Shown: piece after piece, positions 36,701 through 47,975 of the stretch
Layout: each line of letters starts with the position of its first letter
Position numbering within the stretch: position 1 is the stretch's first letter
Source: Dirofilaria immitis
Taxonomy: Eukaryota; Nematoda; Chromadorea; Rhabditida; Onchocercidae
Direction of reading: 5' to 3'
DNA: 64,000 nucleotides
Assembly: GCA_024305405.1 (NCBI GenBank)
Contig: JAKNDB010000086.1
Coordinates: 248,001 to 312,000, forward strand
The notes under the pieces: generated by a model
What the model was told of the DNA's origin: nothing
The model's input: the letters and a program-made list of their open reading frames with translations, nothing else
Database searches by the model: none
Translations under genes and position numbers: made by a program

Positions 36701-38930
36701 AACTACTCATTAGCTATGCTTTGAACTAATCTTCTGCACTCATCAGCGCACAACAAAAAATGTAGGACCGTTCGTCTTCCGCAGATTTCCGAGATGTAAC
36801 CCCAACCATTGGTTGTGATGATCGTGTTATTGATGCCTGCGAAGTAGGGTGCAACCACGACAAGACCTAGAATGTATTACTAATAAAATGAAAACAGGAA
36901 TCACTAAAAGGAAATCAACAAAGTATACGTCAAATAATCACGTATGAATTCGATTACTCACAGGTATCCTTTGCTTACTCCGGAATTCACCAATTTTCTG
37001 CAAAAATCTTCTCCTTCTGCCATAGCTGTCGTTGGTATAGCCAGCTAGAATAGAACTGATATACAAAGCAGAACATTATATTATTCTTTTTTTTCTTCAA
37101 AATTCGGTAAGCAGTATACTCCTATAAATAAATGATTCTATTAAGAGAATCCGCATGTTATATTTTATAAATACCAAAGCAGGATAAGAATCGGCGAAGT
37201 CATATCGATCATTTATCTTGGTGATTCGCCAAGTTTCATTAGGCACATTCTGTAATATTCAGCATATTCTAATATTAATTTCTTTTCAAAGTTTTTGCGT
37301 ATTAAAATTAAAATACAGTCACAAATTTTTCTAACATGAAGTTTAAACAATTGTTGAATATACAAAACAAACTGCTACCATTCTATTCAGTTCTCGAACG
37401 GTATCGTAAATGTTCCAACCATTAAAAGTCCAGTCAGGCTTGAAAGATACAGCAAAGAAAGACTGTAATCATAAATTTAAATGCTAGATGAGTTAGATAA
37501 ATGATTCATTCCTAAAAATTCAAAAATATCACTTTTAGGTTGCTTTGTTATATTTATCATCTATTTGACAAGAAAAAAAACTTAAATAATGTAAAGAGTA
37601 CCAATGGATCCGGTGATCACGAGTGGAATAGCTTAAATAAAGCAAAAGGCCAAAAATGATGCAATATTACCTGATACAATTCTACAATAATATCGAAAGT
37701 AATGAAAGCGCCAAATGATAATAATTAATTAGGAGAAAAAACGAGTCATTTTATGAAGGACTCCAAAAAGAAACTCACAGCTTTGTTGGTGACTGGGAAA
37801 GCAAATCGCTGTAAGCTTTCGTAAAGTGGACGTCTACTGTGGTTCGTTTGCTGATGAGTAAATCTTATATTGCGCATATCCTGAAATAAGTAAAACATGA
37901 CAGTTGACACTAGCATTAATTTCTCCAAGAAAACTAGTTACCTTGCAAGTGATTTCGAGACCATAAGAATCTTCGCCACGACTCACAGTCGAATAACCAA
38001 CCTTTTCAACTCGTGAGATGCATCCCAAAGGTATATCAAATTGACAACACTGGAAAAGCTTTGGTTCACCATAAACTAGTAAATGTTCCACCTTTTCTCA
38101 ATACAACTATTCATCTACAGTTTAAAATGTTTAAATAAAAAAAAAAACCTTGCTGTGTCGATTTTCAGAAGTTGATTTCGCTTCAAAACGTAGCCGATAA
38201 TTGGTAACGAGCACTCTACCATTCACTTTTCCTACTGGTGACATGTAACCAATATTTGTCTCTGCGAATGAAACAGTATGGAAGTATGGCTAACGAAAAT
38301 TTAATCGCTTTAATAATAATGTATAACTAGACAAAGATATATTATCGGATACATCATTATATATCTAGACACATTCATCGAATATATTAAAACGATTACA
38401 ATTAGCGATCCATTACTTTCTATAAATAAACGTCAATCAATTAGAGAAACCAACAAGACTGATAATGCATTCACGGGCTCTCCTGTAACCGACGAATTTC
38501 TTTGCTGATTTCTACCAACAAAACTAAAGCTATTATAATAAGGCGGATATTTCAGACATCGCCAAGGGATTAAATTTTCTTCAACATCATTCAGTAGAAA
38601 AGAACGTTAAATAAACTGCATACCCTCAATCTGCACCTTTTCCCCAGGAAGCACCCAAAATCGATCAGCATGTCTAATTTTATTCTGGATTAAACTGAGG
38701 GAAGAGCTAGCACTAGGTGTCATTCCAACGGCCTGAAAATGTTAGCAGTTAAAAAATAAAATATTAACTGTCATTTCAATAAACTTTGATTTAACATACG
38801 CCTTCTTTGCAGACCAAATTTCAACCTGCACAGACATGAAGCCTTAATATGAACAGAATGCTATCTAACTTACCGCCAATACATCAGAACGAAAATCGTC
38901 ATCTTGCGATGAGTCATCGCCAGAATCCAT
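33785..38930 (-). CDS. mtm-1: Myotubularin (MTM1/MTMR1/MTMR2 type), active-site intact
   Basis: A phosphoinositide 3-phosphatase acting on PI3P and PI(3,5)P2 on endosomes. Eighteen exons: 38930-38874, 38732-38624, 38261-38149, 38091-37942, 37880-37779, 37462-37379, 37249-37175, 37044-36962, 36866-36769, 36617-36527, 36392-36307, 35775-35682, 35373-35275, 35185-35078, 35016-34924, 34681-34565, 34436-34245 and 33901-33785. With one base restored they total 1869 (622 residues; human MTMR2 643). The acidic N-terminus [12 protein letters not shown] is followed by a PH-GRAM region ([26 protein letters not shown]). The phosphatase has [57 protein letters not shown] and the complete P-loop [11 protein letters not shown], then [16 protein letters not shown] and a C-terminal coiled coil ([15 protein letters not shown]). 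The frame breaks once at 37002-37006 (five T in sense, six needed). A 24-26 base open piece at 38808-38833 between splice sites may be an optional microexon, but it does not keep phase. Confidence 0.95.
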
Positions 38931-39791
38931 TACTCGTTTACAATTTCTTGTTCACCAATAAATACTTCCGGCATCCTTAGTAAATCACATTATTAATATC
39001 ATCTACTTGAGTTTAAAAATGCGATAGGAATAGCAAACTGAGTAAATGGGCAACCATTTATCTGATTATAGTTCCAATCAAAATATCATCAACATTATTG
39101 CGACTTTCACTTATCTCAATTAAAATCTATTCACGCTTACTGAGTTCTGTTTTCTCAACAATTCTCAGCCCTGAGGCACCTTATCAAATATTGCCAGTTA
39201 TGGATTTACAGGAAAATGCAAATATATAAAACTCTCTCCCAAAACACAAAATTTTTAACTCCATGAACAAAGAACTGCTGAGAAAACCACATTTATCAGT
39301 CTTTTAAACAAGGAATACCAAAGAAAATCATGGTTCTTACTTCTTTAAGAAAATATATATATATATATAGCCTGCACGGCATCGCAGCATTAACTACAAT
39401 ACTTGCAAATCTGTGAAGATTAAGCCACTCATGTCCAGAGCAAGTGCAAATGTCTCACTAACTAAACAGCAGTGTAGAATAGACGCTTTTTATCGATCCC
39501 GTCATCTTTCATCCATGTACTAAGAAAACTACTGTAAATTTTATATTCAATACACCTCACATCTACATTGGGACGTATTAAGGATAGAAACAAAACGCTA
39601 CATTGTTTCCTCCTCTTTCTGTCTTCCAATCATAAAAAATACAGTTATGATATTTTATTTAACTTTATGTTCGTTGTACAATCAAATACAAAGTAGATAA
39701 CTTTTACTAAATACAAATAAGAAAAGTACAAGAGATAAGAAAAAGCGAATAATGAGACACTCAAATTAATAGCATTGTTCTTATTGCCTCT
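38931..39791. other. Spacer between TMBIM6 and myotubularin
   Basis: About 860 bases containing the 3' UTR of TMBIM6 and the promoter side of myotubularin. It includes a TA run near 39355-39370. No exon was recognised. Confidence 0.5.
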
Positions 39792-41331
39792 TCAGTCGTT
39801 TCTTTTACGGTCTCCTCTCTCCTGAAAAAATTATAATGAACCAACAATTTTATTTATACATATATTTTTGAAGCTCGCTTATCAGCATGATATAAAAAAG
39901 CCCGGTCATTTTATATTTCTGAGGCTCTTCGTGGAAAAAGAAGAGGAATGAGAGCGAAAAGAAAGAGAACAGAGAGGTAACACAATATCTTCTAGTTTAC
40001 ATTTTGATAAAAAGAATGATATAATCTTGCACTTTGAGAAAAGAAAAAATTAGGCTTCATAGGAAAATTTTAGCTTGATTGTTTGGCTTAAAAACAAATA
40101 TGACAATGAACGGAAAACCGCACCTTCTTCTCACTAAGGGCAGTAAGTACGTAGCGGAAAAGATTGATGAAATCAATGAAAAGTTCGATGGTGTGCAATA
40201 TATAATCCGTGTCACCACAACGACGCTTCTCACAAATCAGTTGTGTATCATAGAGTACCAAAGCGCAATTAATCACAAACGCTAACCAAAGGCAAGTAGT
40301 ATGCATAAACGCAGAGTGTGAAAATACCGCCGTGATCATGATGAACAATAGTCCGGATGTAATGAATCCTTAATATAAGAAATATAAAAACAACTATGAT
40401 TCACTTTGCCTACAAATTTTTTGATGAATAAGCAAAATTTCTATAACTCCTACACTACTTTAAAAAAAAAGAAAAACAAGAAATGATGCAGAAAACCTCC
40501 AAGGTGAAGAAACTTTGTGGAAGGTGCATGCAAAGCTGCCATAGTGAAACAGCCGAAAACGATCGCAGTGGCAAGAAATGCGGTAAGAATAATTGAAGGA
40601 TCGACTATTAGAGCTTTCTCAATGACCGGACCCAAGCACATACCTAGAATCATTTTAAAAGCAAATAGGTATTTATCCAGCTAAAATGCAAGATAATACT
40701 GGAAATTGTTTGTCTGTATTAATAGATTCTACTTAACAAATCAAAAAATTCACCAGAAAGAGTACAAAAAGCGATGAAAAAACCAAGTCGTTTATGCTCA
40801 TTATGAACAGTATGTGGTGTTTTCATCAGTGCCATCATTAATAGAATGGGACTAAACAAAAGAAAGAAGTTATTGCGAAGAAAATCGATGAACAAATGAA
40901 GCCAAGAACCAATAATTGCTGCCATTAAGCCTAATACCAAAGTTCCGTAAACAGATCGCAGATGCTCCTGCACATCCTTCTCCCTAAATAAAAGGATCAC
41001 GATGTTAATGCACATATGTAACTTTAGTGAATCCATGAACAGCAAAATATTCAGAAGCTAGTTACACATGGCCCGCTGAACATGAAAGAAAATAGATTAA
41101 AGAATTTATAGACAGTAACTATTATTATTATAAATGGATACTGCTTGTACAATCCACTAAAATGTTTTAGACATGGATTTCAATAGTAATATTTGCTTCC
41201 AAGCAAGTGACTATCTATTACCTGATAATAAATGAGATAACCTACAATTTATCATTCAGAGAAGTGAACACATTGCGAATATTGCGAAAGACATCGCCAT
41301 TATTCCGCATATTTTCTCTTCTGTAGGCCAT
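39792..41331 (-). CDS. Bax inhibitor-1 (TMBIM6)
   Basis: An ER multi-pass membrane protein of the TMBIM family that modulates ER calcium leak, the stress response and cell death. Five exons join cleanly: 41331-41246, 40983-40754, 40643-40497, 40368-40124 and 39821-39792 (stop TGA). They total 738 bases, 245 residues (human 237). Segments are LEKDVQEHLRSVYGTLVLGL, KTPHTVHNEHKRLGFFIAF, GPVIEKALIVDPSI, LATAIVFGCFTMAAL, VLYDTQLICEKRRCGDTDYI and LFIDFINLFRYVL. A charged lysine/arginine tail, EKKERGDRKRND, resembles the human EKDKKKEKK ending. Six or seven hydrophobic segments are visible. The order of blocks matches TMBIM6 better than the GRINA/LFG group. Phase across the AAATT/GTAGG donor confirms exon 1. 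No frame break was found. Confidence 0.92.
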
Positions 41332-43415
41332 ATCTTTTATCTTCCTGGAAATTAGTAAACTAAACATAAAAAGCGGTACTATTTTCTGGACGTCACTTCC
41401 GAATCATCACGAATAATACGACCCATACCACCAACAATTTTATCCACCATAAAACTTATAATAATTATTCATCCTTCACGTCATCAGTGCAGGAATCTCT
41501 GCGCTACAATAATATTTTGCGTGTCACCAATATTCTTCCCACTCCGAAAATCTGTGTCTCAACACAGCTTGAAATATTTCTTTAAAAGATTGCGGCGGAG
41601 ACACATGATATCAACTTGAATTATGTACATTGTTGAAGGGAAGATGCAAGCGGGACGCATAATTAATCATTATCACTGTGATCAGATAACAATCCATCTC
41701 AACATAAAAACTGGCAGATATTGACTGATGTGAGTATCGTTATTACTGCAGTGCAATTTCAGATAGCAATAATGCAGCATATGATATATTCATCTTAGGA
41801 ATGCTATTTGTCTATTCGAATTTGTCACGATCACACATGTGTCAAGAATGCCACGCATAAAGGTAACCTAAATGTACACTTAATAACTGTATGCACATGT
41901 ACTTACGATTACAGGATAGAAAGGCATGGAGTTGAATAGAATACGTAAATTAGCTGTGCTTAAAGATTGCATAAGCGACACCGTACCTATTTATGAATTC
42001 TTGTCTCAGCAATCTCTTGCTGGCATTTTTTATTTCTTAAGACTATCAATAATGGTAAGCTCTGGAAAATATATCGCTATTCAAAAATGGAAAAGGAGAT
42101 GTGGATACAAGGAATCATTGAATCCCATATATAGGCTAAGGTTTGCCAATACATCAAAATAAGCCACATTCCAGAAAATGCGGTAAATTATTCGGAGATT
42201 TTACTGTAGTCATCCGAAATAAATATCCCAATTCTTAATTGAATCGTCGTAAGAGAACACGCAAAAAGGATGTAATAACTGAAAAAGAGAAACAACGGCT
42301 GATGCGAACATATGCAGCAAGGATATTTTGAAAACTGCTCGAGTAAAAGATCTTAAAAGGCCTACAGAGAAGTCGGCATAGTACTGTTGATTGAAACTTA
42401 TTAATGTTTGCCGCTCTAGAAGTTGCTTATCATAATCACTGCTTACAAACATTTCGATTGATTACCACTGCTTACAAACATTTCTTACCTGTTTGCTTTC
42501 CTTACATATATTAACAAATATAACTAAAAGTGGGAAAAAATGGACTCCCTTTATTCCAATCAATTTTGCTGATACACCACTGATTTATTTCATGTATGCT
42601 AGATAATGTTACTTCTTTATTCCATAAACTTCATATGATTTCTCTTCGCCTCTATCTTACCCCACGAAGAGCACACTATCTATATTGTTTAGGAACAGAT
42701 AGTGTACCATTAATCAAGAGGTTTTTAGGGAATTACTCAGTACGGCTGTAACGTAAACGACTGGTCTTCGAGCTCTCACAATCAGAAGTGGTGAAATCCT
42801 TCCTTTCTCGTGGAAGAAGCGACTCAAAAACCGTTAAAATCAATCCTAAAACGGTGGAATAATTTCTCTATTGTTAATACTGGCAGCTTCCAGTCCAATA
42901 AACCCTTCCAAAGATAATGTCAATTCTTTCTCTTATTACATAATAGTTCTTTCGTTTTCTCACAATTGTCAAATTTCACTAAAAGTTGGAAAAACAGTGA
43001 TACAAGCATGGAATGAAAGTCTACCTGCATCGGTCATTGAAGAAATTAATACTAGGTTCTTTGTGCAATTTTCACAACTGCCTGCAGTAGTAAATAATGA
43101 CAAAATTAATGAATTCATAAATAAACAGCACGAAGCAACAACTGCATGTCAAATTGCTTGAAACAAAAGAAAATAAATTATTAAAGGCACCTTGACCAGA
43201 AAGCGGAATATAACAGGTCTTTTTTTCTTTATGTAAAGCAACTCTAATAAATAATAATAATATTTTGGATAAATAAGATAGCCATTTCTACACTTGACTG
43301 TTCTATTAAAATATCAGCAGGAAGCAACAGGGATCGGACTTTGATATTTACAGATATTCAAATATGTAAGGAAAAAACAACACTATTTTATTTAATTATG
43401 TGATAAATGTATAAT
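41332..43415. other. Intergenic, no supported gene
   Basis: About 2.1 kb. It holds the short duplication at 42437-42484. Two isolated frames (42210-42452 - and 42871-43161 +) have no splice context I can support. Confidence 0.45.
42437..42484. repeat. Short direct repeat, 29-bp spacing
   Basis: The segment cactgcttacaaacatttc occurs at 42437-42455 and again at 42466-42484. Confidence 0.8.
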
Positions 43416-44164
43416 CTAATATGTCCTTTTTCTTGACGATTCCCCGAACTCTCTAGAAACATTTAACGACTTGTGTATTGTTTTGGCAGCGTTGAAATAA
43501 TGTTCGAAGTGCACAAAACGTATAAATTTCCCTTGAACATAGAAATTATCACAATGAAGAGATTTAAAATAATGCTTTGGTTGATAAATAGTAACGACCT
43601 TCATTTCTACATTCATAGCATCATCACAGTTAGCCAAAATACCTGAAATTACAGCATCAACAGTAATCCTTACCGCGCCGCTAAACCATGTCAGCATAAA
43701 TATGAAACCAATGACAAGTTAAATATTAAATTTATACACTGTAAAGATAACAGGTAAATAAAGAGACATGATATCGGGGAAAGTAAATATAGTGCAATGC
43801 AGTTAACAACGTAGCGCAAAGCACTTTAATTCAATAATTAATCCCTTTTTCTCTTAGAGAATTCTGAAAAGAGAATTTCTTTTTCCTTTACATCCTTCTT
43901 TCTTTTTATAATCGGGTCAACAAGAAAAGGAGCAGATGGTGAGGATCTACTCTTTTAATTCTCTAAACAACAGTAAGTGCTAATAAGATTAAAGAAATAA
44001 CTCATAGCTCAAATATAGATAATGTATTACAAGATCTAACCCTGTACAACAGAATAATCCTTCAATTCAATGGCCACCAAACTATCCTTCATAGCCTGAA
44101 GGAGACAGGCCATTGTGTTAGCAGTCCGTTTCTGTCTGAAGTCTGTTGACCGCAGAGACGCCAT
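43416..44164 (-). CDS. LSM10-like Sm protein (U7 snRNP type)
   Basis: A two-exon Sm-fold gene: 44164-44041 and 43642-43416 (stop TAG), joined in phase. They total 351 bases, 116 residues; human LSM10 has 123. The start is the ATG of MASLRSTDFRQKRTANTMAC. The Sm1 motif reads LLQAMKDSLVAIELKDYSVV then QGILANCDDAMNVEM, and Sm2 reads FYVQGKFIRFVHF. It follows human LSM10 block by block (LLQGLQ..VTTVDLRDESVAHG, D.FMN, FVTGRNVRYVHIP), including the helical TIHKSL/TIEQQL tail. LSM10 pairs with LSM11 in the U7 snRNP ring that processes histone mRNA 3' ends. The Sm1 block begins DSLVAIELKD, where canonical Sm proteins have a similar V.L. pattern, so another divergent LSm is possible. The open frame upstream of 43642 is intron and should not be annotated as coding. 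Confidence 0.85.
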
Positions 44165-44994
44165 TCATTTTTGCTTATCGCTTCCAATTAATTTTTAATG
44201 TCTCTTTACAAGTCTTAAAAAAGATTCCATAAACAAGACAATGGGTACCAATGAAAACCGATCAAATAAAAAGTCATGTTTGTTAATGTGCTTTTCAAAG
44301 ATTTCAATTATTATTACAAGCACCATTTCTTAATGATAGTTAAAAGAGAAATAATTTGCCAAAAACCTTAGATGCATGATTAAGATAAGCAATAAATCAA
44401 ATTTCACAAATTTTATTAATGAAAAACTACAGGAATTTAAAACATGCTTTAATGAAGCAACACAATTACAATAAAATAAAAGGAAACATTAACGTTGCGC
44501 ACAGAATGACATTCACCGAATTCGCTACCTGCTTGATTCTTATCGAAAATGAGATTAAAACAGAACATGAGAGACTCAGATGATGGACGCATCAGAATAT
44601 CATTTTAAATAGCATGTAAGGTATGCAAAGATGTACTTGAAAACAATCCAGCATGCCGATTTTATTTCCTCCCCTTTTTCGTGAGATATGCAGCATTCTA
44701 CAAAAAAGAATTCAAAACTGCAAATAGCAAACATACGAGTAATTAAGGATGATTTTTTTGACTACATAATTGTTAAAATCATAATGAAAAAGATATGAAT
44801 GTTTACAGAACAAGAAATATAAATCCAACTAATTGAAAAGTCTTCCAGAAAAGCGATGGAATAGCATAGATAGCAAAGTTAGGAAGTTTTTATCTTCTAT
44901 TCATTTATGAAGACGAAAAGCAATAAAATAACATGTGGTGATATGCAAATTTATTGGGGCAGCCCAATAATTGCACTTTGAACGGAAATAAATT
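44165..44994. other. Spacer between LRK-1 and the LSM10-like gene
   Basis: About 830 bases, AT-rich, with no exon seen. Both neighbours are on the - strand, so this is the LRK-1 3' UTR plus the promoter or trans-splice region of the LSM10-like gene. Confidence 0.5.
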
Positions 44995-47975
44995 TCAAAT
45001 CCATTCATCTGTACGCCATATGATCGCACAGTGCGATTCTCGATGAAGAGTAGCTGATCCTTGATGTTTCCGATCCGTAAATCGATCTACGAGACATCTA
45101 GAAATTAGCAAATAATTTTTAATGTGTCAGAAAGAAACTTCATCACATTCCTGGATATCTCATTGAAGACAAATCTATTACTATTTGGTATAAATAAAGA
45201 ATATTAATGACCTACAATAAATCAAATATTATTAAATAATGAATCATGTACTGCATTGCAGGCATCAACGAATAAAAGAAGCTAAAGAAATAACAAACCT
45301 GTATCCATTTCCAATAGTAATTATATAACTATTTACGAAAGATACGTGTTCGGTCGTATCCTGCCTGAAACGATCTACTGTTTCCGATACGCGATCTTTC
45401 ACCCAGCTAATATTTTCTAATGACTCATTCCCATTATCAGTGCTGTTCGAACCAAAGCTTCGTCTTCCCAAGCTCATCATACTGATGAAATCTTTGCGCG
45501 TACGCATATATTCATTTAAGGCTGAAGCTATATCCAGCACAATAATAGTATGTACGTCTTCTACATATGGCCGAAATGCAGCAAGTGGTCGCATCTGCAA
45601 TATATGGTCTATATTCAGTTATGGAATCTCTGAACAATATCAAAATTTCATTAACAAAGTGTAAAACGAGCATATATGGAAGACAGTAACCAAGATAAAA
45701 ACTTTTTTATTCCGAAGTATTTCGGTAAATAATTTTCGACTCATGCATAAGTGATATCAATTTGAATTAACAACTTTGATACATGGGTAGATATTTTGTT
45801 AATGATGTCATTTTTAATAAAATCCTATATTCAATAGCGCAGATGTATCATGTACTGCAAGACATATAGGAATATTAACCAAGGCTTCATAGCTAACGCT
45901 CATCATATTATTAGTTAATATAGTTCACAGATCTGGTGATCGCATGAGGACAATGGTCAAAGTGAAATCACTTAAAGATACAAAATTCATATCTTACTAT
46001 ATCCTAAGCTGCGAAATATTAGTATTTTAAATTTATTAAACATGGAACCATTTCCATTTTGCAAATACATGCACTAAGCAACTCTCTTTCCTGGTCTCAG
46101 AATTCCATGCCTAAACATTTATTATCAGCTCAGCTATAATAGAAACTTCCACCTCGAAAGCTTGAGCAACAATTACTGCTCCTCTGCTAGTTCCTATATA
46201 TAACTGTGCTCCATCCGTCTTATCTAGCAGCGCAAGCGCGGAAACATAACCATCTCGTGCTGCCTCAATATCCAGAGTTGAAATTGATTCCGAGGAAGGC
46301 AAGATCTTATGGGAGTCAAGTCGATTACACACCTTTCGTGAAGCAGTGGACCACTGATATACCTGCAGATAAAAACTACATTTATTCCTGAATATGGAAA
46401 AGAGTGTATAATGTGAACAAGAATAGGTTTGTTAATTATAACAATACTTTGCACAACCATATCTCACTATTTCAGTTAAAACATCGCCAATAAAGAAAGA
46501 AAGCTGAAGAGAAAATTTCAACATTTCTATATTGAATAATCGCTACGAGATCTAATATTTTCATGGCATAACCGATAACCCTTCGGAACTTACATTAAAT
46601 ATGGGATTTTCAAAATCGTACACTCCTTTAACAGCAATCGGAGTGCTGAAATATGGGGAACAGCAAAAGTACGACTCAATAAAAATAGTGTTGTTTACGA
46701 TTAAATTACTTTGCTTCCATGCCTGAGGACAGACCATAATAACGTTGAATCTGTTCCAGTGGTTACCAAATGTGACACACAGTTTTTCTTACCAGTATCC
46801 GTCTGGCTTTCATTATGACTAACATTTGTTGTGAATACCAATTGATTCTCTTCATTTACATCGTAAATGGATATAGAGGAATGCTCATGTCCTGTCCATA
46901 TTTGTCTGAAATAAAAAAAAAAACAACTCAAAATATGGCTGTATTGGTTTACATAGAAGCAATAATCAAGATCTTTGTTCTATTTCCTGTTTAATATACC
47001 ATTCATCTTGTTTTATTTCCTGTTTAATATACCATTCATGCCTATTAATATATAGAAAAACATTTTCACTTTCTCCATGGTTCAGCTTATAAATTAATGG
47101 ATGAATCTGAAGTTAATTAATTAATTGATGAGTTTTAAGTTAGTCAAACGTGATAAATAAAAATGAGACGGAGTACAGATCACAACTTACTACATCGCTT
47201 ATAATTAAAAAAATCTCAACAATGAAGAAGTACACGAATTAATCATGTATTTAACACTGATGAAAATGAAATAAATAAAATTACTTACTTCACATTCTGA
47301 CCATAATCGATTACAGCAGATGAGTAAATAGTGGATAAACCAATAGAAGAGACGAAGGGACTACCAGCAGTACGATCACCGTTCACAAGTAATAATGCAG
47401 AAGGAAGAGTGACTAGTATTAATAACGGAGCAGTACTAAAAACTGATAACGAAGTGACACTAATAGACAGATGTGCGGTAGGGAGAAAACGCGATATTGA
47501 GAACGACCAAAGTTCGGAATACGACGAACGGCTATAAACATGAATTTTGAGAATATAAAAATACGAAAGAAAAATACAGATCTTTCTTTTTGTTTTCCCA
47601 TCAGAACTGATTTCTGCAGCAAATAACATTAACAAACCAGTAAATTCTCAGTATTCCAGTCGATTCTGCAAGCCACACATTGTTATTGACCATACACATT
47701 GCCAATACTACTGTTCTGTCTGTATTCATGATGATACTCTATAATTTTGCACGTTCAATTTTATGCCTTCTTAAGCTTCAAATTATATTCGAAGGAACAT
47801 TAAGGACAGAACGAACATCAAATCTTTAAGAGAAGTAATAACTAGCTAACCTTGCAATCTAGCCAACCATACTGGTTGCAACTGATAACAGTGACAGACC
47901 CGTCTGATCTGCTCATCCATATTTCTCCTTCAATATTGTCTTCTATAGACGAACCCAATTCGACATCATCCAAAG
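44995..47975 (-). other. lrk-1: LRK-1 C-terminal WD40-like region
   Basis: Seven exons: 47975-47851, 47738-47639, 47531-47289, 46905-46710, 46362-46153, 45594-45299 and 45097-44995. Blade-like segments include GEIWMSRSDGSVTVISCNQY, VVLAMCMVNNNVWLAEST, QIWTGHEHSSISIYDV, TLLWSVLRHGSKVYQWSTAS, LYIGTSRGAVIVA and IITIGNGYR. All junctions keep phase. The segment SNSTDNGNESLENISWV is a low-complexity insertion before the last strand. Confidence 0.85.

Noticed and set aside
42871..43161. 96-codon + strand frame with AWNESLPASVIEE, faintly like the tail of pogo/Tigger-type transposases
   Set aside because: The resemblance is a few residues only. No upstream DDE motifs, terminal repeats or second copy were seen in the window.
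43643..43697. Extension of the LSM10 exon to an upstream ATG
   Set aside because: The ATTTCAG acceptor at 43643 and the in-phase upstream exon encoding the Sm1 half show this piece is intron.
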